Source: B69-G16 sp964501905 (lineage in GTDB: Archaea; Thermoproteota; Thermoprotei; Thermofilales; B69-G16). From it: DNA of 64,000 nucleotides. The notes under the pieces are model-generated. The model did no database searches and was not told the origin of the DNA. It saw only the letters and a list, made by a program, of their open reading frames with translations. The position numbers were made by a program, and so were the translations under genes. Location: NCBI GenBank assembly GCA_964501905.1, contig CAZCTW010000008.1, positions 24,544 to 88,543 on the forward strand. Reading direction: 5' to 3'. Positions 17,181-26,135 of the stretch are shown here, in pieces; positions within the stretch are counted from its first letter, which is position 1, and every line of letters begins with the position of its first letter.

Positions 17181-18740
17181 TTATGGCGGCGGAGGAGGTT
17201 GAAGCTGTGATTGAATGCTATTTAATATAGCATTTGCCTCCGTTTCTTCAAGCCATCTGCTTTTTACCAGTTCATTTAATCCTTTTTTAACACGTACTAT
17301 GAACTCGCTCTTCAGCAGTAGGTTGTCTTGAGATGCCTTCTCACTCACCTGTCTGTAGACTTCGGGGTTTGACCGCAGTAGGTTATCTAAGTGACTCTGT
17401 ATTCCGTAGACTAGCTGATTCCATTCTCCAACAGGGACTTGTTTGCCAAAAAGCCTAGCGAAGTATCCGGGATTGCCTATTTTAACGGGGAATAGCGTAA
17501 ATGCTCTAGTTTTCTTCTGTGAGGAATATTGAATTACGTAGAACGGCACGTAGACTTTTACTATGGCTTCCCCGCCCGGCACGTGCAGAAACTTTACTAT
17601 AGTTTTGTCTAATTCTTCTAGGAATTTGTTTCTATCCTCTATTAGCTTGTTAATTCTATCTTTTATGTAGTCTGAATACGATAAAAGGCTCATTCTTACC
17701 TTCTCCTTCTTCTTTACTTCTTCATCTCTTTTAGCTTCATTAACCATGATTTTCCTACGTTCCGTCTCGATGAGGTTCCTATAGTATTCTTTAAGCCTCA
17801 AAATCTCGAATTTCTTCTCTTCCTCAAGAGTTCTAAGTCTCTTATTAATCATCTCCATTTGTTTTCTAACATTTTTTAAATCGTTCTCGGCTATCATAAC
17901 TAAAGTACTATCCTGAGCCTCTCTAGCCTCTCTAAGCAAATCTAAAGCTTCCTTCTCCCTGTTTTTTAATTCTTTAAGTTTAGATTTTAGTTCCTCAGAT
18001 TTAGCCCTGTAGGATCGTTCTATTTCCTCATTTTTCTCTTTTTCCTCAATCTCTAATTTAGATTTTACTTTTTCAAACTCCTCCCGCTCAGCCCTAATCT
18101 GATCCATGTACTTAAAGGCTATACTCTTCTCCTCCTCCAGAATCTGGTCGTTCCAATAAAGGCTCTTTTCCTCCAGAATTCCTAAAGCTTTTTTAAGTAA
18201 CGCTATATCGTTTTCTACTTGAACCTTATACTCCGTAATTTTAGATTTAATTACTTCAACATCTGGCTCGAAAATTTTCTCTTCTAAAGTAGTAATACCC
18301 TCTTCAATTCTCGCCAAGTTTTGGAGAAAATCGTGTACACCTTGCATCCATTCAGGAGGGAACAAGCCTGATAGCCGTTCTTTCTCGACGCTCTCGAACT
18401 CGTCGAAGTGGTTAGCATATCTTTGGAGAGCATCGAGAAATTCTTCCAATGTAGCGGCTTTTTCCAAATCCTGAGCGAACGGATCTACTTCTGGAATCTT
18501 TTTTATCTCTAATTCTCTAGCGAAGAGGGGTACGGCGTCAACCACTATATAGTCGTTATCGCTCATCCTGCTCAGAAAAATCGGGTAATATAGCTTGGCG
18601 ACGTAGTCTATCCTCTCTACAGGTTTTAAAAAGCCGCCCTTAGACCTCTGATTCTCCGCCACGACTATTACCGAGGCTAACTCAATGCTTTCGTCTACGG
18701 GCTTGCCCTTAGGGAGAACCATAAAGTGAGTACGATACAA
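17181..18740 (-). CDS. Long coiled-coil protein with similar N- and C-terminal modules
   Basis: The 519-residue protein has no signal peptide. Residues about 1-115 form a mixed domain. A long coiled coil rich in E and K spans about 130-370. A C-terminal domain follows, ending in a proline tail. The two ends share a pattern: VAKLYYPIFLSRMSDNDYIV near residue 50 and IVKVYVPFYVIQYSSQKKTR near residue 390, both followed by a beta-strand with a proline. This suggests two related modules brought together by a folded-back coiled coil. There is no ATPase motif. The gene is divergent from a second coiled-coil gene at 18987, with 246 bases between them, and close to the CARF-like, NurA and HerA genes. 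The family is not recognised. Confidence 0.75.
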   Translation of the reverse strand: MYRTHFMVLPKGKPVDESIELASVIVVAENQRSKGGFLKPVERIDYVAKLYYPIFLSRMSDNDYIVVDAVPLFARELEIKKIPEVDPFAQDLEKAATLEEFLDALQRYANHFDEFESVEKERLSGLFPPEWMQGVHDFLQNLARIEEGITTLEEKIFEPDVEVIKSKITEYKVQVENDIALLKKALGILEEKSLYWNDQILEEEKSIAFKYMDQIRAEREEFEKVKSKLEIEEKEKNEEIERSYRAKSEELKSKLKELKNREKEALDLLREAREAQDSTLVMIAENDLKNVRKQMEMINKRLRTLEEEKKFEILRLKEYYRNLIETERRKIMVNEAKRDEEVKKKEKVRMSLLSYSDYIKDRINKLIEDRNKFLEELDKTIVKFLHVPGGEAIVKVYVPFYVIQYSSQKKTRAFTLFPVKIGNPGYFARLFGKQVPVGEWNQLVYGIQSHLDNLLRSNPEVYRQVSEKASQDNLLLKSEFIVRVKKGLNELVKSRWLEETEANAILNSIQSQLQPPPPP

Positions 18741-18986
18741 AGTATCATCCCCCGTTTACATTTGGTAAAGAACATATTTTACCTTAACCATCTCATCACA
18801 TTTGGAGTAGTACTCTTACCTGTGATGTCTGGAAAGGCGCGGTAAGTTTATTGCGGGGGGTGAAGTACTTCAGAGACTTTAAAATCTTGCCACGTTTTCT
18901 TAATGCCTGAAAGGATTTGAGATCTTTAATCTAAGATTATTTTATAGGCTATCTTTATATAGCAAATTCTCTTTGGAATAAAGGAG

Positions 18987-20273
18987 ATGAGCATAAGCTT
19001 ATCAGTTTTAAGTTTCATATTCGCATCTTACCAGCGAGAATCCATAATAGAGAAGATATTAAAAGTTAAAAAAGAAAGAGATTGCGTAAGAGACCTGCTT
19101 ATAGCGGCTAAGATTAAACAGGAGGTTTTCTCAGATCTACAGCGAGAATTAGCTTTCATATCTAGAGAACTTGGAAGAAGAAGGGAGTGTATGCTTGTAG
19201 GCGATGCGTGGTTTAGCTATTTAATGCTAATAGACGACGTCTACAAGTATGCTAGGGCTACCCGCGGCTTAGGCGATACTATAATTAAAAACTTAGTTAT
19301 TAAGGGGAAGGAAGTAGCCAAGTATTCGGCTATTTTGAGGAAAATTAGCAGAGAATATGCAAGGCTCGAAGAGCAAATCGAAAGATCTTATGCTTTAATC
19401 GCTAGGAGGTTCTATCGTACGAGAGATAAAGAAGAGATTTTAAAAATACTAGAGCTCGCGGGGCGCGAAGTAGACAATACGGTTTCGGCGTTAAAAGAGT
19501 ACTTAGAGAAGCTTGGCGACAACTTAAGAGCTTTAGAAGATTTTTTTAAAAAACTGACCTTAGAACATGATTCTCTTGTGGAGTCTATAAGAGAAGATTG
19601 CAGGAGAATATACTTAGAGAAAATACACGAAGAAGAGGAAAAATACGAAAATCTCTTCCTCGAGGTTGAGAAAGCAAGAGAGCTTAAAAGAGAGAGTGTA
19701 GAAAGCACCATCAAAGAATACGAAGGTTATCTAGGCTTAATCGACAGGCTAGCGGCTAGCCTAAGAGAAGCCGAAGAAGCACTCACCGAAGCCATAAAAA
19801 AATACGACATGCTGAGCGAAGAGGCTAGGAAGGAATACGAGGAGGAGTGTAAACGTATAAGGGAAATGCCCTGGGAGGAACGAATGAAGCTGAGAGGGGA
19901 AGTTTCAAATGTCAAGGAAATGTACATTATAGCGGTAAAAAACCTAGATCCGGAAAACTGGGAATACATTCACGAACTAGAATACGAGTATTGGCCTGCC
20001 TGGATGAGCTTCGTCAAGAAATTAAGTAAATTCTGGGACGAGCACGTAGAGGAGGTCAAGAAAACCTTAGATGAGGTTAAGAACAGGTACGAGATAGCTG
20101 TCCTGGGTTTAAAAGGGGAAATAGAGATAAGGAGGAAGAGGGTGAACGACGCCAGAGAGAGATTCATCGAAGCTTTAAGAAAGTTCGAAGACAACTATAT
20201 AAAGGCGAGAGCCGAAAACGATAAAGCTCTCGAAGAGGTTGCGCGCAGGCTTCGGGAATGTCTTTCACGTTAA
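18987..20273 (+). CDS. Helical coiled-coil protein of unknown function
   Basis: The 428-residue protein is almost wholly alpha-helical, with long heptad stretches (for example KYENLFLEVEKARELKRES and YDMLSEEARKEYEEECKR). A hydrophobic residue cluster at the start (SISLSVLSFIFASY) may be a membrane or partner-binding helix. A TATA-like ATCTTTATAT at 18951-18960 and GGAG just before the ATG mark its own promoter and start. The end overlaps the convergent CARF-like gene by 4 bases. No catalytic motif is visible. Its position, divergent from the other coiled-coil gene, suggests the two act together, but that is inference. Confidence 0.75.
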   Translation: MSISLSVLSFIFASYQRESIIEKILKVKKERDCVRDLLIAAKIKQEVFSDLQRELAFISRELGRRRECMLVGDAWFSYLMLIDDVYKYARATRGLGDTIIKNLVIKGKEVAKYSAILRKISREYARLEEQIERSYALIARRFYRTRDKEEILKILELAGREVDNTVSALKEYLEKLGDNLRALEDFFKKLTLEHDSLVESIREDCRRIYLEKIHEEEEKYENLFLEVEKARELKRESVESTIKEYEGYLGLIDRLAASLREAEEALTEAIKKYDMLSEEARKEYEEECKRIREMPWEERMKLRGEVSNVKEMYIIAVKNLDPENWEYIHELEYEYWPAWMSFVKKLSKFWDEHVEEVKKTLDEVKNRYEIAVLGLKGEIEIRRKRVNDARERFIEALRKFEDNYIKARAENDKALEEVARRLRECLSR

Positions 20274-21160
20274 AGCTCGAGCAACGTCCCGGCTAAGGGC
20301 CTCAACGCCCTCTGCTTCTCCGTCTCTTTCATCTTCTCTCTAAAAGACTCAGCGCTGAGTATAGCAGAAATATATATTCTGCCAAACTCAGTTAATCCTA
20401 TTCTGCGCACCTTCCCACCATAGCTCTTATAGACAAGCCCTTTTCTAGCTAACCTAGAAACTAGCCTACTGTACTCATTTTTAATCCTCGGCTCGTTAGA
20501 AGCTCCCTCCCCCTCACACCACTCGATCAAAGTTTTTAAGGAGTCTGCCCGCCCCTTCTTCAAATATAGAACTTCCAGAATCTTCCTCTCCTTGCTCTCC
20601 GGATCCTCCTCGTTCTCTAAAAGCGATAGCTTTGATGAGGGCATGGGTATAAACTCAAACTCCACCCCTCTCTTATTATCCTTTTTCTCAACCCAATCGT
20701 AGAAAGAGGGGGATTCAGGCGGAGGTATAAACTCGCCTCTCCTCTCCGGGCTTACAGTATAAACGTATACTTTCGGGGTTAAGCCGGGGGGCGAGTCTGG
20801 AGGCGCCGAGCCGAAGATGAGGGATAACGTTATGACCGTGCTCATAGCTTCTTGAGGCATATCCGTACAGTCTACATAAACATCCCTTCTATTCTCCCTA
20901 ACCTCCAGCTCGAGTATAGAGTATAATCTAGAGAAAACGCTGTCGTAGCTTAGCGGGTTGACCCCAACGAGTATAGGCTTGAAGAAGGAGATAACTTGGG
21001 CCAGTCTCTTAGCGTTATACCTGGAGACCGCCCCATACCTGTCATTTTTCTTATCGTAGAGTAAGTAGACTTTTTCGATAGGCCTCGATACTCTAAGCTT
21101 CTCAAATCCATCCAGTATCATCGTAGGGTGGAAACCGACGTAATGTACGGTTACGACCAT
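20270..21160 (-). CDS. CARF-like domain with winged helix-turn-helix (HFX_2341/DUF6293-like regulator)
   Basis: The 296-residue protein has an N-terminal Rossmann-like domain: VHYVGFHPTMILDGFEKL, then KVYLLYDKKND, then RRDVYVDCTDMPQEAMSTV at the position where CARF proteins carry the ligand loop. The C-terminal part (about residues 195-280) is a winged helix, with KILEVLYLKKGRADSLKTL and then SRLARKGLVYKSYGG and RRIGLTEFGR. This layout fits the archaeal CARF-wHTH regulators (Csa3-like and HFX_2341-like) that respond to cyclic oligonucleotides in CRISPR systems. No CRISPR array or cas gene is in the window. It could regulate its coiled-coil or HerA-NurA neighbours. The CARF assignment is by pattern and needs a profile search. 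Confidence 0.68.
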   Translation of the reverse strand: MVVTVHYVGFHPTMILDGFEKLRVSRPIEKVYLLYDKKNDRYGAVSRYNAKRLAQVISFFKPILVGVNPLSYDSVFSRLYSILELEVRENRRDVYVDCTDMPQEAMSTVITLSLIFGSAPPDSPPGLTPKVYVYTVSPERRGEFIPPPESPSFYDWVEKKDNKRGVEFEFIPMPSSKLSLLENEEDPESKERKILEVLYLKKGRADSLKTLIEWCEGEGASNEPRIKNEYSRLVSRLARKGLVYKSYGGKVRRIGLTEFGRIYISAILSAESFREKMKETEKQRALRPLAGTLLEL

Positions 21161-21244
21161 TTAAATCAGCAGTATCCTTCTTCTGCTACTGTAATAATAT
21201 AGACTTATCCATATATATTTTATGCTACAATATGAGAAATCCTG

Positions 21245-21314
21245 TGATGGTAACTGAAAATAGATACTTTATATACTTGGATAATGCGTATGACGGTAAC
21301 ATAAAATAGATACT
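21245..21314. promoter_or_regulatory. Pair of 24-base direct repeats between the CARF-like and nurA genes
   Basis: TGATGGTAACTGAAAATAGA plus TACT (21245-21268) recurs as TGACGGTAACATAAAATAGA plus TACT (21291-21314), with 21 of 24 bases equal and starts 46 bases apart. A TATA-like stretch (TTTATATA) lies between them. A weaker third match occurs near 21191-21205. The position in the 276-base divergent region suggests binding sites for a regulator, perhaps the CARF-winged-helix protein itself. Two copies are too few to call a CRISPR array. Confidence 0.5.
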
Positions 21315-21436
21315 ATGAGAGATTTGAGATAACGTAGTCTTCTCCAGTTTTAGCATTAGAATTTCGTTATTATGGCTACCTTTTTAGGAGCTTTTGCAGA
21401 AGTATACCTTGATACTTTAAAAATGGTGTAGCGTTA

Positions 21437-22459
21437 ATGAAGTATGAAGTCCTCTTCAGCAAATTTGGAGCAGACATTGAACTAGTGGTCCAGAAGCTAA
21501 GGGAGATGTACGTCAACAAACTAAAAATAATTCAGTATACTCTCTATGGAGAGCCTATACTAAAGCCCTACCCCCTTCTTAGGCTTAGTGGTAGGAAGAT
21601 TATAGGATTGCCCATAAAAGAGGACAGAATAAGGTATTTAGAGCCTGTGCCCCACAGGCGTAGAATACTGGCCGTAGACGCTAGCATTAAAACCCTATTT
21701 AACCTAGGGGGCAGCAGGATAGTCGTAAGTAAAGTCACGGCGGGGATCTGGCGGGGAGTCGAGAAGATCTATTCCTATGGCCCGGTAAAGAGGATAGGCT
21801 TGGTCTGGAGCAAAGAGGAGGCAGGAGAGTGGTTGTTGAGGCTTGAAGTTGAGGCAGCGTTTCAAATAGCCTACAGGCTCAGACCCGGAGACTACTGCCT
21901 CCTCGATAGAAGCTTATCGATACCCCCTCTCTTGAAAAAATCCACGTGTGAGCTCTTAGACAAGCTGGATCGCGTAGTATACGCGAGAGGAGCCATCCTC
22001 GTAGGTTTAACTAAGTCGAGTAGGTTAAAGCTCAATACGGGGGAGAGTTTAGTAGGCTATCTTATAAGACAGGCGAATCGGAGGCTTAGGGGTGTAGCGT
22101 GGTACTACTACCCGGTTTTCAAGGAGCAAAGTCTGCCTAAATGGTTTCTAGGCGACATAGCCGTGGCTAAGCTCGGGGATGAGGCCGAAGGCGCCTTTAG
22201 GGTAGACGTTTCCCGTAGAGCTTTAAGGTCTAGGAACATGGATAGAGTGTTAGGCGAGCTCGCCTTTGTTCAGGATTTAGCTACTCCCGGCTACCCCTAC
22301 CCTCTTAAAGCCGTCCACTTGGAGTCTAGGATATCCGATTCAGAGCTTGAGATAGACAGAGCGCTTTTCCTAGAGATACTGAGGGAGGAGGGCCTATACG
22401 AGGAGTTCATCTCCGACATTCATGGAGCCGACTTTAAAGAGAGGCATCTTTGGTCCTAG
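21437..22459 (+). CDS. nurA: NurA 5'-3' nuclease
   Basis: The 340-residue protein has the NurA pattern: the first metal-binding aspartate in RRILAVDASIKT (D81), a second in DYCLLDRSL, then LVGLTKSSRL, FRVDVSRRA and the C-terminal GYPYPLKAVHLESRIS. NurA digests DNA ends from 5' to 3' and works with the HerA translocase in end resection for recombination repair. It is followed directly by herA with no gap. The usual archaeal partners Mre11 and Rad50 are not in the window. A TATA-like ACTTTAAAAA lies about 25 bases before the ATG, suggesting a leaderless message. Confidence 0.9.
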   Translation: MKYEVLFSKFGADIELVVQKLREMYVNKLKIIQYTLYGEPILKPYPLLRLSGRKIIGLPIKEDRIRYLEPVPHRRRILAVDASIKTLFNLGGSRIVVSKVTAGIWRGVEKIYSYGPVKRIGLVWSKEEAGEWLLRLEVEAAFQIAYRLRPGDYCLLDRSLSIPPLLKKSTCELLDKLDRVVYARGAILVGLTKSSRLKLNTGESLVGYLIRQANRRLRGVAWYYYPVFKEQSLPKWFLGDIAVAKLGDEAEGAFRVDVSRRALRSRNMDRVLGELAFVQDLATPGYPYPLKAVHLESRISDSELEIDRALFLEILREEGLYEEFISDIHGADFKERHLWS

Positions 22460-24076
22460 GTGGTAGCGGTGAAGTTGGGTGTAGTAGTCTGGGTTGAGGG
22501 GACTACGGTAAAGTTCAGGGTAAGAGAGGGGGCGGTGGTTGAGAGAGGGCAACTAGTCAAAGTCGTAGATAGAAGCCAGAAGTTCATTTTGAGAATCTAC
22601 GATTTTAAGCCTGAAAGCTTGCTCACGCCGGCTGAAGTCGCGATAGTCAGTAAGAAAAAACAGGAGGGGGAGGCGGCCCCCATATACGATAAGAGCTTAA
22701 GGCTATATGACACCGCCTTAGCCACTATAATCTGCCAGATAGGCGAGGATGGAATAGCGCACGGTCCTACGAGCGTGCCGAGCCTATTCACAGACGTGGA
22801 GACTCTAGACAAGATGGACTTAGAGCAGCTAAATCTAGACACGGGGGATCTGCCAGTGGGGTTGGTTAGGGTTGGACATAAAACCGCCGATATTCAGGTT
22901 ACGCTACGAGGCGACAAAGTAATTCCACATCATATCCTAGTCTGCGGAGTTACGGGAAGCGGGAAAAGCAACTTAGGCAAGATCTTAGCCGCAGCTGTTA
23001 TGTCGGTTCCGGAGCCCCGCTACAGCCTAGTTATATTCGACTGTGAAAGCGAGTACTTCAGCGGAGCTTCACACGACCAGTATGGTCTGGTCCACCTACC
23101 CGAGGCCGAGGATAGGCTTTTCTACGTGACGACTAGAGTAGACGAACCTTCTATAATATCCTACGAGTTTAATTTCGGGGGAGAGCTCATTGAGAGAAGA
23201 GTATTAGCTTATCCTCTAAAAGTCTACTACTCCGAGTTAACTCCATCAGATTTCGCTGTGACGGGCGAGTTTTCCTCTCCCCAAGAGGAGCTTCTATGGC
23301 TTCTCTACAAGAGGTTTAAAGAGAGCTGGCTAGAGAAGCTGCTGGAGTTATCGAGCAGGGAGATATACGATCTGCTGGGAAAACTGGCTAAAACCAACAC
23401 CATAAACGTGACGAAGAGAAAGGTTAGGCACATGCTCGGAGCAGGCGATATATTCGTAAACGAAGAGGGCGGAGACGTAGAGCTTTCCAAAGCCGTTATC
23501 TCAGCGGTAAAGCAGGGGAAAGTCGTGCTAGTGGACGTACCGTACGCGACTGAGGGAGAGGAGAAGCTGTTATCGGTAATGATAGCGCGTAAGATATTCA
23601 AGGTATACGAGGGGCTTAGGAAGTTTGACCCAGGCGCTTGGGAGAGACTACCATATGTTTTGATAATGGTGGAGGAGGCACACCGCTACTTGGCGAAACA
23701 CGCCCTCATGGGGGGCGAGGTTAGAGAAAATATCTTCAGCGTTATAAGCAAGAGGGGGAGGAAATACAAGGTGGGCGCCCTATACATAACCCAGATGCCC
23801 GGGGAGATAGCTGAGACCGTCATAAGGCAGGCTTTAACTAAAATAATCTTACCCCTCCCCACGCGCCCCGACTACACCAAAGTCATACAGTATAGCCCCT
23901 ACCTAGACGAGGCAGAGCAAGAAATCAAAACCCTAGACAGGGGGGACGCACTTATAGTTTCCCCACCCTCTGGGCTCCGCTTCGCCGTCCCGGCTAAAAT
24001 TTTCTCCTTCGAAAAACTAGTAGAGGAAAGACTCAAGAAAGAACTAGGAAAGGTCAAAATAGCTACCCCTCTCTAA
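22460..24076 (+). CDS. herA: HerA bipolar DNA translocase
   Basis: The 538-residue protein has an N-terminal beta-barrel (HAS-barrel, about residues 1-70), Walker A GVTGSGKS at 163-170, Walker B in VLIMVEEAHRYL, and the sensor/arginine region GRKYKVGALYITQMPGE. This is the hexameric FtsK-HerA family motor that pumps DNA for NurA. The GTG start follows the nurA stop codon immediately, and a second GTG nine bases later is equally possible. HerA homologues also occur in several defence systems, but this one looks like the repair type by length and by its canonical NurA partner. Confidence 0.93.
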   Translation: MVAVKLGVVVWVEGTTVKFRVREGAVVERGQLVKVVDRSQKFILRIYDFKPESLLTPAEVAIVSKKKQEGEAAPIYDKSLRLYDTALATIICQIGEDGIAHGPTSVPSLFTDVETLDKMDLEQLNLDTGDLPVGLVRVGHKTADIQVTLRGDKVIPHHILVCGVTGSGKSNLGKILAAAVMSVPEPRYSLVIFDCESEYFSGASHDQYGLVHLPEAEDRLFYVTTRVDEPSIISYEFNFGGELIERRVLAYPLKVYYSELTPSDFAVTGEFSSPQEELLWLLYKRFKESWLEKLLELSSREIYDLLGKLAKTNTINVTKRKVRHMLGAGDIFVNEEGGDVELSKAVISAVKQGKVVLVDVPYATEGEEKLLSVMIARKIFKVYEGLRKFDPGAWERLPYVLIMVEEAHRYLAKHALMGGEVRENIFSVISKRGRKYKVGALYITQMPGEIAETVIRQALTKIILPLPTRPDYTKVIQYSPYLDEAEQEIKTLDRGDALIVSPPSGLRFAVPAKIFSFEKLVEERLKKELGKVKIATPL

Positions 24077-24190
24077 CTCTATCCAATCCTTAAAGGGTGG
24101 GTTTTTCAGCTATAAATCAAAAAGCATTTATCAAGAAGAAATAAAAGAAGCTCATGAAGTTAAAAGATAAGGGGCTATTTGAGTGATTAG

Positions 24191-25753
24191 ATGTTTAAGT
24201 TGAAGTTTTACGGCGGCGCGGGAACTATTGGAGGCAACATGGTCCAAGTTGTCGCAGGTGGCGTAAGCGTCCTGTTGGATCTGGGCAAGAGCTACGACGC
24301 CTACGACAGGTTCTTCGGGATGGGGTACAGAAACTATCCCATAGAAATGGAGGATTTGATACTTTCCTCCCTCCTCCCTCAAGAGCTCGCCGGAAATTTT
24401 TTCATGGATAAGAGGGAGCAAGAGCCGAGCGGAGAAAGCCCCATAGAGACAGTTTTCATTTCTCACGCCCACCTAGACCACTCCTGGTTTCTACCTCTAG
24501 TCAGAGAAGACGTCTCAGTCTACATGAACAAGGTTGCATACTTAGTTTATAAAGCAGCCTTAGGAAGACCTAAGCAGGGGAGGAGCGTAGTCGACAGGAA
24601 CATACCCAGCGGACTTCCCGAATTCTCTAACGTAAACCTCTTAACCACAAAGTCTAAGGGAATGGGGAGGTTAGAGCTGGGAGAACTCAAGGTATACTAC
24701 GGACCCGTAGACCATTCCGTCCCCGGAGCCTATGCTTACGCCCTAGAACATGAGGGAAGACTGCTCCTGTATACCGGGGATTTTAGGCTTCACGGCGTTT
24801 TCACTGAGAGGGCTAGGTCCTTCTTTGATGTTTTGGAGGATTTAAGGCGGGATTTTGAAAAGTTTATCTTGGTGACGGAGGGGACTAATTGGGGGAGCGA
24901 AGAACCCTTCCTAAACGAGAAACAGGTAGAACATTCTGTTAGAGAACTGCTCCGCAGACACTATAGGAGTTTTAGGGTGGCCGTGGCGCTTGTATCGCCC
25001 AACGACGCGGATCGAGTTAGAGAACTTTTAAAAGCGGCGTGCCTAGCTGCCGCCGAGGAGGGGCGGGATTTAATACCGCTCGTAGACCACGGGGTGGCGA
25101 AACTCTTAGCCCTGTTAAATTTGGAGAAGGTCGAGTTGTTGGAACCCCTCCCCCCTATAGGAGGTAGGGTTGAAGCTAAAACTGTCGACGGATCTGCTTT
25201 GAAGGGGAGGAGTGAGCCTCTTAGAGTTTTATTGCTGGGAGAGAAGAGGTATACTAAGAGGGGGGAGGCTAGGAGGGGGGATTGGCACGGCTATCTAGTC
25301 CACACGCTTAAGGTAAAAGACGACTATATAGTCGATTTGAAAAACCTAGCTGGAGAGGTTGAAGAGGAAGGCGGAGAGAGGTATTTCATACTCTTATCGA
25401 GTTTCAACCTGGAGCCTTTCTACTTGAAAAAACTCTTTAAACCGGGCACCTTAGTGCTCTTCTCTACGAGCGAGCCGTTCAAAGAAGAGTTGATACTAGA
25501 CTACCAGAAAAAATTGAACCAGTTACTGGCGTTAGGAGCTAGGATAGCCAGGGTTCACACGTCGGGGCACGTGAGGCCGGAAGACCACATAGATTTCCTG
25601 GCGAGGTTGAAGCCTGACGTCGTAATACCAGTACATACTGAACACCCCTATTATATAACCCACCTGCTTGAAATGGCTAAAGCCAAAAACAAAGATTCAA
25701 AATGGAATCCTAAACCCCTCATACCGCAACCAAAATCACAGATTCAAGTCTAA
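24191..25753 (+). CDS. Metallo-beta-lactamase/beta-CASP-type nuclease (RNase J-like)
   Basis: The 520-residue protein begins FKLKFYGGAGTIGGN and carries the metal-binding motif HAHLDH (H92, H94, D96, H97), a further histidine in YYGPVDHSVPGA, the aspartate in YTGDFRLHG, and the late histidines in ARVHTSGHVRPEDH and VIPVHTEHP. This set fits RNase J and related beta-CASP enzymes that cut or trim RNA (or DNA). The central region (about 230-400) would be the beta-CASP cap. It sits 114 bases after herA in the same direction, so it may be in the same transcription unit. The substrate cannot be told from sequence alone. Confidence 0.85.
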   Translation: MFKLKFYGGAGTIGGNMVQVVAGGVSVLLDLGKSYDAYDRFFGMGYRNYPIEMEDLILSSLLPQELAGNFFMDKREQEPSGESPIETVFISHAHLDHSWFLPLVREDVSVYMNKVAYLVYKAALGRPKQGRSVVDRNIPSGLPEFSNVNLLTTKSKGMGRLELGELKVYYGPVDHSVPGAYAYALEHEGRLLLYTGDFRLHGVFTERARSFFDVLEDLRRDFEKFILVTEGTNWGSEEPFLNEKQVEHSVRELLRRHYRSFRVAVALVSPNDADRVRELLKAACLAAAEEGRDLIPLVDHGVAKLLALLNLEKVELLEPLPPIGGRVEAKTVDGSALKGRSEPLRVLLLGEKRYTKRGEARRGDWHGYLVHTLKVKDDYIVDLKNLAGEVEEEGGERYFILLSSFNLEPFYLKKLFKPGTLVLFSTSEPFKEELILDYQKKLNQLLALGARIARVHTSGHVRPEDHIDFLARLKPDVVIPVHTEHPYYITHLLEMAKAKNKDSKWNPKPLIPQPKSQIQV

Positions 25754-25902
25754 ACCTAGCATACGTCTCCAGCTCTAATAAATGGAGTATAAAGCTCCGC
25801 TAATTGAATAAAACTAATTACACATTTAATCTCCACAGTATTCCCATCTCAGATCCTGAAAGGCTAAACATAAGAAAATATTCGTATCAATAAGAGCAAA
25901 TA

Positions 25903-26130
25903 TTAAAGCTCCCCCAAATCTTCCCTCCTAAGCTCACGGACAAGCTCAACAGTAGTTACTCCTAGCCTTTCCTTAACTCTACGCCCTAAGCCTTTCATAC
26001 TCTCCGACGGCTTTTTCAGAGGCTCTAATATAGCAAAATCATCTTCAACTCTATCTCCGGGTTTTAAACCAAGAGCTTCTCTAACCTCCTTAAGGAATCG
26101 TTATCTGACCCTTACTAGATATTTACAATG
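25903..26130 (-). pseudogene. Frameshifted AbrB-type antitoxin remnant
   Basis: On the minus strand, the pieces ISSKGQITIP and KEVREALGLKPGDRVE are in adjacent frames, split by one extra T in CCTTAAGG. The rest reads DDFAILEPLKKPSESMKGL and RRVKERLGVTTVELVREL to a stop at 25903. This is a SpoVT/AbrB swapped-hairpin antitoxin with no intact start. It lies just downstream of the intact vapC at 26136, and its own toxin is gone. The beginning is also out of frame with any start codon, so it is dead. Confidence 0.65.
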
Positions 26131-26135
26131 GTCGT

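Noticed and set aside
21245..21314. Possible start of a CRISPR array (24-base repeats next to a CARF-like gene)
   Set aside because: Only two clear copies, a 22-base gap that is too short for a spacer, and no cas genes in the window.
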